A stretch of 64,000 nt of DNA from Comamonadaceae bacterium UBA2121 (GTDB lineage Bacteria > Pseudomonadota > Gammaproteobacteria > Burkholderiales > Burkholderiaceae_C), in assembly GCA_002331385.1 (NCBI GenBank), contig DCYB01000009.1, positions 34,633-98,632 on the forward strand, in the 5' to 3' direction. Within the stretch, counting starts at the first letter, position 1, and each line of letters opens with the position of its first letter. Below, piece after piece: positions 60,015-64,000 of this stretch. The position numbers were made by a program, and so were the translations under genes. The notes beneath the pieces were generated by a model. It was not told where the DNA came from. It saw only the letters and a list, made by a program, of their open reading frames with translations, and did not search any database.

Positions 60015-60714
60015 TGCCGAGCGCAAGCACATGACCCAGGAACGCGCAGTACCAGTACCCCCCAACAAGCGGGCCCGCACCGAAAGCCAGCTCGATGCGC
60101 TGCGGGCGCGTCCGCTCACGCCGGGACAGGCGTCGAGCTTTTTCTTCGATGCGCATTTCCAGCACAACGCGGTAAAGGTGCTTCCAGGCGAATACTTCGT
60201 GACGGATGATGATCTGTTGCTGATCACCGTGCTCGGTTCGTGCATCGCCGCGTGCCTGTGGGACAGCCGCGCCGGCGTGGGCGGAATGAACCATTTCATG
60301 CTACCCGAAGGCGATTCGAGCGACACGTCGGGGCGCTATGGCTCCTACGCCATGGAATTGCTCATCAACGACATGATGAAGCGCGGCGCACGGCGCGAAT
60401 TCATCCAGGCCAAGATCTTCGGTGGCGCACAGGTGATTCACGGCTTCACCAACCTGAACGTGGGCGAACGCAATACGCGCTTCGTGCGTGATTACCTGCG
60501 CACGGAACGCATCCCGCTCGTGTCCGAAGACGTGCTGGACATCTATCCGCGCAAGGTGGTCTTCTTCGGTGCCACAGGCAGGGCGATGGTCAAACGGCTG
60601 GCGCAAACGCAGCGACAAGCGCTGGCCGCGCAGGAGGCGCGTGGCAATGCGGCGTCGCTCGCGCGTGCCACGCATGGCGGCTCTGTCGATCTGTTCAACC
60701 GACGCAAGGAATGA
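60001..60714 (+). CDS. cheD: Chemoreceptor glutamine deamidase CheD
   Basis: 237 residues; GAGG lies 11 nt before the ATG at 60001. The catalytic Cys81 in TVLGSCIAAC and His98 in GGMNHFMLP are present. CheD deamidates glutamines of chemoreceptors and can interact with CheC-type phosphatases. Residues 1-45 and the tail beyond 200 extend past the core. Overlaps cheR and is followed 6 bp later by cheB. Confidence 0.95.
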   Translation: MSGCDAERKHMTQERAVPVPPNKRARTESQLDALRARPLTPGQASSFFFDAHFQHNAVKVLPGEYFVTDDDLLLITVLGSCIAACLWDSRAGVGGMNHFMLPEGDSSDTSGRYGSYAMELLINDMMKRGARREFIQAKIFGGAQVIHGFTNLNVGERNTRFVRDYLRTERIPLVSEDVLDIYPRKVVFFGATGRAMVKRLAQTQRQALAAQEARGNAASLARATHGGSVDLFNRRKE

Positions 60715-60720
60715 CCGCGC

Positions 60721-61815
60721 ATGCAACGCAAGATCCGTGTATTGGTGGTGGATGACTCGGCGCTGGTGCGACAGCTGCTGCGCGAAATCATCAACCAGCA
60801 GCCCGACATGGAATGCGTCGGTTCGGCCCACGATGCCCTCGTGGCGCGCGCCAGGATACGCGAGCTGAATCCCGACGTGCTCACGCTGGATGTGGAAATG
60901 CCGCGCATGGATGGCATCGATTTTCTGGGCCATTTGATGCGCCTGCGACCGATGCCGGTGCTGATGATTTCCACCCTCACGGCGCAGGGCGCAGACACCA
61001 CGCTCAAGGCGCTGGAACTGGGTGCCGTGGACTTTGTCGCCAAGCCGCGATTGGGCGTGGAGGAGGGCCTGCTTGAATTGGCCGAGCAGATCGTGGAGAA
61101 GATTCGCGTGGCTTCGCAGGCGCGCGTGCGCCGCGTGCCGGTGCGGCATGTGTCCTCGCTACGGCATCTGCGCGCACTGTCGATGAAATCCGTGCGACTG
61201 AGCCAGCGCCGTGGTGACTCCATCATCTGCATCGGCGCCTCGACGGGCGGCACCGAAGCCGTGCGCGAAGTGTTGTCGCACATGCCTGAAGATGCTCCCG
61301 CCATCGTCATTGCACAACACATGCCCGCAGGTTTCACCGCCAATTTTGCCGCCCGGCTGGATGAGCTGAGCACCATCGCGGTATGTGAGGCGGTCGATGG
61401 ACAGCCGTTGTTGCCGGGTCATGCGTACATCGCTCCGGGGGGGCGGCATTTTGCCGTGGTGCGGCGCGGTGCGGGCTTTGCCGCAACGGTGTTCGACGAT
61501 GCGCCGGTGAACCGGCACAAGCCCTCGGTGGAGGTGCTTTTCCGCTCCGTGGGCATGGCGGCCGGGCCGCGCGCGATTGGTGTCATGCTCACCGGAATGG
61601 GCAGCGACGGCGCGGCGGCCATGCGCGAAATGCGGGAGCTGGGCAGCTACAACTTCGTGCAGGACCGCAACTCATCCGTCGTCTTCGGCATGCCGCGCGA
61701 AGCCATCGCGCAAGGGGCCGCGCATGAAGTGCTGCCGCTCGCGCAAATCGGCCCTGCCGTCCTCGCGCGCCTGGGCAAGAGCGAGCCTGACAGCGTGCCG
61801 TTCGTCCAGCCCTGA
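60721..61815 (+). CDS. cheB: Chemotaxis response regulator/methylesterase CheB
   Basis: 364 residues. Receiver domain with phosphoacceptor Asp in TLDVEMPRMDG (about residue 58), linker, then methylesterase with Ser in GASTGGTEA, His in IAQHMPAGF and Asp in GMGSDGA. CheB removes methyl groups from receptors when phosphorylated by CheA, closing the adaptation loop. Last gene of the operon; uup is convergent 27 bp away. Confidence 0.96.
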   Translation: MQRKIRVLVVDDSALVRQLLREIINQQPDMECVGSAHDALVARARIRELNPDVLTLDVEMPRMDGIDFLGHLMRLRPMPVLMISTLTAQGADTTLKALELGAVDFVAKPRLGVEEGLLELAEQIVEKIRVASQARVRRVPVRHVSSLRHLRALSMKSVRLSQRRGDSIICIGASTGGTEAVREVLSHMPEDAPAIVIAQHMPAGFTANFAARLDELSTIAVCEAVDGQPLLPGHAYIAPGGRHFAVVRRGAGFAATVFDDAPVNRHKPSVEVLFRSVGMAAGPRAIGVMLTGMGSDGAAAMREMRELGSYNFVQDRNSSVVFGMPREAIAQGAAHEVLPLAQIGPAVLARLGKSEPDSVPFVQP

Positions 61816-61842
61816 AGCTGAAGCTCAGGCGGGGGCCGCACG

Positions 61843-63750
61843 TCAGAGCGTGGACAACTCCGACCAGCGCTCCAGCGCCTGCATCAGCAGTTCTTCGATC
61901 TCGCCATCACGCGCATGCAGGGCCGCTGCGCGTGCGCCATCGCGGGCGTAGATGGTGCTGTCGGCCAGCTCATCGCGAATCGCCTTTTGCTCGGTTTCCA
62001 GCGTGTCGATGTGTGCGGGCAGTTGCTCCAACTCGCGCTGCTCCTTGTAGCTCAGCTTGCGCTTGGACGGAGCCGCGCCAGCGTCGCCGCGCTTGTCGGG
62101 CTCCGCTGTGGCGTTGGCCTCTTCCTTGCGCGCTTCCCTTTTCGGCGAAGCGGCTTGTGCGGCCAGTTCACGCTTGCGGCGCGACTGGATCAGCCAGTCT
62201 TCCACGCTGCCTTCGTACTCCATCCACACGCCGGGCTCTTCATAGGCGATGGTGCTGGTCACCACGTTGTCGAGAAATTGCCGGTCGTGGCTCACCAGAA
62301 ACACGGTGCCGTCGTAGGTTTGCAGCAGCTCCTCGAGCAGTTCGAGGGTGTCGATGTCGAGGTCGTTCGTCGGCTCGTCGAGCACCAGCACGTTTGCGGG
62401 GCGCGCAAACAAACGGGCCAGCAGTAGGCGGTTGCGCTCGCCGCCCGACAGCGAGCGGACTGGCGAATTGGCGCGCGCCGGGGAGAAGAGGAAATCGCCC
62501 AGATAGCTCTTCACGTGCTTGCGCTGGTTGCCGATCTCGATCCATTCACTGCCGGGGCTGATGAAGTCTTCCAGCGTCGCGTCCATGTCGATCGCCTGAC
62601 GCATCTGGTCGAAGTAGGCCACCTGCAGATTGTTGCCGCGTCGCACGTTGCCGCTATCGGGCTCCATTTCACCCAGAATCATGCGCAGCAGCGTCGTCTT
62701 GCCGGCGCCGTTCGGGCCGATCAGGCCCACCTTGTCGCCACGCAGAATCGTGGCGGTGAAGTTCTTCACGATCAGCTTGTCGCCAAACGACTTGCTCACG
62801 TCCGTCAGTTCCGCAACGATTTTGCCCTGATAACTGTTCTGAACGCCCGATGCAATATCCATCTTCACGCTGCCCAGCGCCTCGCGCCGCGCCGCGCGAT
62901 TCTCGCGCAGCCGCTCCAGCCGCGTGATCCGGCCTTGCGCGCGCGTGCGCCGTGCTTCCACGCCCTTGCGAATCCAGACCTCTTCCTGCGCCAGCAAGCG
63001 ATCGGCCTTGGCATTCACGACGGCCTCTTGCGCGAGCTGATCTTCCTTTTGCGCCACGTAGGCCGCGAAATTGCCGGGATAGGAGCGCAGTTGCCCGCGA
63101 TCCAACTCCACGATGCGCGTGGCGATGCGATCCAGAAAAGCCCGGTCGTGCGTGATGGTCACCAGACTGCCCTTGAAGTCGATGAGCAAATCTTCCAGCC
63201 ACGCAATCGAGTCGAGGTCCAGGTGGTTGGTCGGCTCATCGAGCAGCAGCACATCCGGCTTGGCCACCAGCGCCTGCGCCAACGCCACCCGCTTCTTGGT
63301 CCCGCCAGAGAGCGTGCCAATGCGCGCTTGCGGATCCAGATGCAGACGTTGCAGCGTCTCTTCCACGCGCTGCTCCCAGTTCCAGCCATCATGCGCTTCG
63401 ATGCGGGATTGCAATGCATCCAGATCCACACCCGGCGCATGCGCCAGATACTGCTCGCGCCAGGCCACCACCTCGCCCAGGCCTTCCGAAGCCACCTCGA
63501 AAATCGTCGACTCGGGATTCAGGTCGGGTTCCTGCGCCACATAGGTCGTGCGCAAGCCTTGCTGGACATGCAAAGCGCCATCGTCCGGTTTGGCCAAGCC
63601 CGCCAGAATCTTGAGCAATGACGACTTCCCCGCGCCATTGCGCCCGATCAGGCCCACGCGCTCCGCCGTCTCCAACGTGAAATCCGCATGATCCAGCAAA
63701 GCAACGTGACCGAACGCCAGTTGCGCATCTAATAGTGTGATGAGTGCCAT
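61843..63750 (-). CDS. uup: ABC-F family ATPase Uup
   Basis: 635 residues, the same length as E. coli Uup. Two ABC cassettes: Walker A GRNGAGKSS and GPNGAGKTT, signatures LSGGTKKR and LSGGERNR, Walker B LLLDEPTNHLD and LVLDEPTNDLD. The inter-domain linker and a C-terminal coiled coil (about 540-635, KLSYKEQRELEQLPAHIDTLETEQKAIRDE) are DNA-binding in Uup. The family acts on ribosomes and in replication-associated DNA stability rather than transport. Confidence 0.93.
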   Translation of the reverse strand: MALITLLDAQLAFGHVALLDHADFTLETAERVGLIGRNGAGKSSLLKILAGLAKPDDGALHVQQGLRTTYVAQEPDLNPESTIFEVASEGLGEVVAWREQYLAHAPGVDLDALQSRIEAHDGWNWEQRVEETLQRLHLDPQARIGTLSGGTKKRVALAQALVAKPDVLLLDEPTNHLDLDSIAWLEDLLIDFKGSLVTITHDRAFLDRIATRIVELDRGQLRSYPGNFAAYVAQKEDQLAQEAVVNAKADRLLAQEEVWIRKGVEARRTRAQGRITRLERLRENRAARREALGSVKMDIASGVQNSYQGKIVAELTDVSKSFGDKLIVKNFTATILRGDKVGLIGPNGAGKTTLLRMILGEMEPDSGNVRRGNNLQVAYFDQMRQAIDMDATLEDFISPGSEWIEIGNQRKHVKSYLGDFLFSPARANSPVRSLSGGERNRLLLARLFARPANVLVLDEPTNDLDIDTLELLEELLQTYDGTVFLVSHDRQFLDNVVTSTIAYEEPGVWMEYEGSVEDWLIQSRRKRELAAQAASPKREARKEEANATAEPDKRGDAGAAPSKRKLSYKEQRELEQLPAHIDTLETEQKAIRDELADSTIYARDGARAAALHARDGEIEELLMQALERWSELSTL

Positions 63751-64000
63751 GGACGGGGATTATCCCCACCTCGGGCGCGGCCCTCTATATAGAGTGACTA
63801 TGCTTTCCCTTGAGGTGCAGCGCTCGCCCATAGGCAGGAGCGGGTGAGGACAGTGAAGAATTTTTGAAAAAACTATCAAATCTCGAAATTTTCGGGAAAA
63901 CCCGTACTACAATCACCCTCTCGCTTCACAAGGCGGTCACCTGGCAGGAATGCTGGAGCACGATGGTGAAGGGGGAAGAAAAAAGTCTTGGACTTTTGCC
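63751..64000 (+). promoter_or_regulatory. Promoter-like region at the right edge
   Basis: From about 63855 the sequence is AT-rich with a -10-like TACAAT at 63908-63913 and weak -35 candidates upstream (TCGAAA, 19-bp spacing). It is divergent from uup. A short open frame begins at 63963 and runs off the edge, so a gene downstream is likely. Confidence 0.4.
63963..64000 (+). CDS. Possible start of a gene truncated by the window edge
   Basis: ATG at 63963 with GGAG four to five bases ahead opens a frame reading MVKGEEKSLGLL that continues past base 64000. Only twelve residues are visible; no family can be assigned. The promoter-like sequence 50 bp upstream supports it weakly. Confidence 0.3.
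   Translation, partial: MVKGEEKSLGLL

Noticed and set aside
1..64000. CRISPR arrays, tRNA or rRNA genes, insertion sequences and phage genes
   Set aside because: I looked for regularly spaced repeats, T-loop signatures, transposase or integrase motifs and structural phage genes and found none.

Overview
The window is chromosomal DNA of a high-GC betaproteobacterium, most likely order Burkholderiales, family Comamonadaceae. This rests on the gene repertoire: a PhaM-type polyhydroxyalkanoate granule protein, a Bug-type solute receptor, HU with an alanine/lysine-rich tail, DUF2145, a che cluster with CheD, and neighbouring priA and hemE. I see no phage, insertion sequence, CRISPR array, rRNA or tRNA. 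It reads as core and semi-core chromosome with three damaged genes.

Layout. 1-9.6 kb: a truncated tyrosine phosphatase, HU and divergent phaM, a FIST sensor gene broken by one in-frame stop, dadA behind a tandem glycine riboswitch, a WXXGXW-repeat protein, an XRE regulator whose start abuts an inverted repeat, a CREST/ceramidase-like membrane protein, and a transporter-acyltransferase fusion. 9.7-19.6 kb: small membrane and exported proteins, a MASE1-GGDEF diguanylate cyclase, tgt, a universal stress protein, outer-membrane phospholipase A, a lipoprotein and rep helicase.

20.1-22.4 kb holds the most unusual locus. It is a compact operon of an uncharacterised two-part protein, a small Ras/MglA-like GTPase with degenerate G3 and G4 motifs, and two Roadblock/LC7-type proteins. 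A clear terminator follows it.

22.5-36.9 kb: an AEC transporter, a lipobox-bearing asparaginase, an M48-peptidase remnant, priA, an 800-bp AT-rich non-coding stretch with DnaA boxes (possible replication origin), hemE, a CsbD protein, a frameshifted conserved gene, metY, a CoA-binding protein, a redoxin, a second diguanylate cyclase and nhaA. 37.1-44.3 kb: a DsbD/ScsB-like reductase, an orphan Bug receptor, a MATE pump, a creatininase-like hydrolase, a thioesterase and a histidine phosphatase.

44.4-55.2 kb carries two metabolic operons on the minus strand. One is cyclase, LivK-like receptor and PRISE-type reductase. The other is aminotransferase, GST, PhzF, VOC protein and serine/threonine dehydratase. 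Next to the second is a divergent LysE exporter/MocR regulator pair with repeated operator half-sites. 55.4-61.8 kb is a chemotaxis operon in the order cheZ-like, cheY, cheA, cheW, cheR, cheD, cheB. The window ends with uup and a promoter-like region.

The chemotaxis genes form one complete phosphorelay and adaptation module without its receptors. The glycine riboswitch, dadA, the FIST gene, asparaginase, the aminotransferase operon and LysE/MocR give the window a recurrent amino-acid sensing and catabolism theme, although they are separate transcription units.
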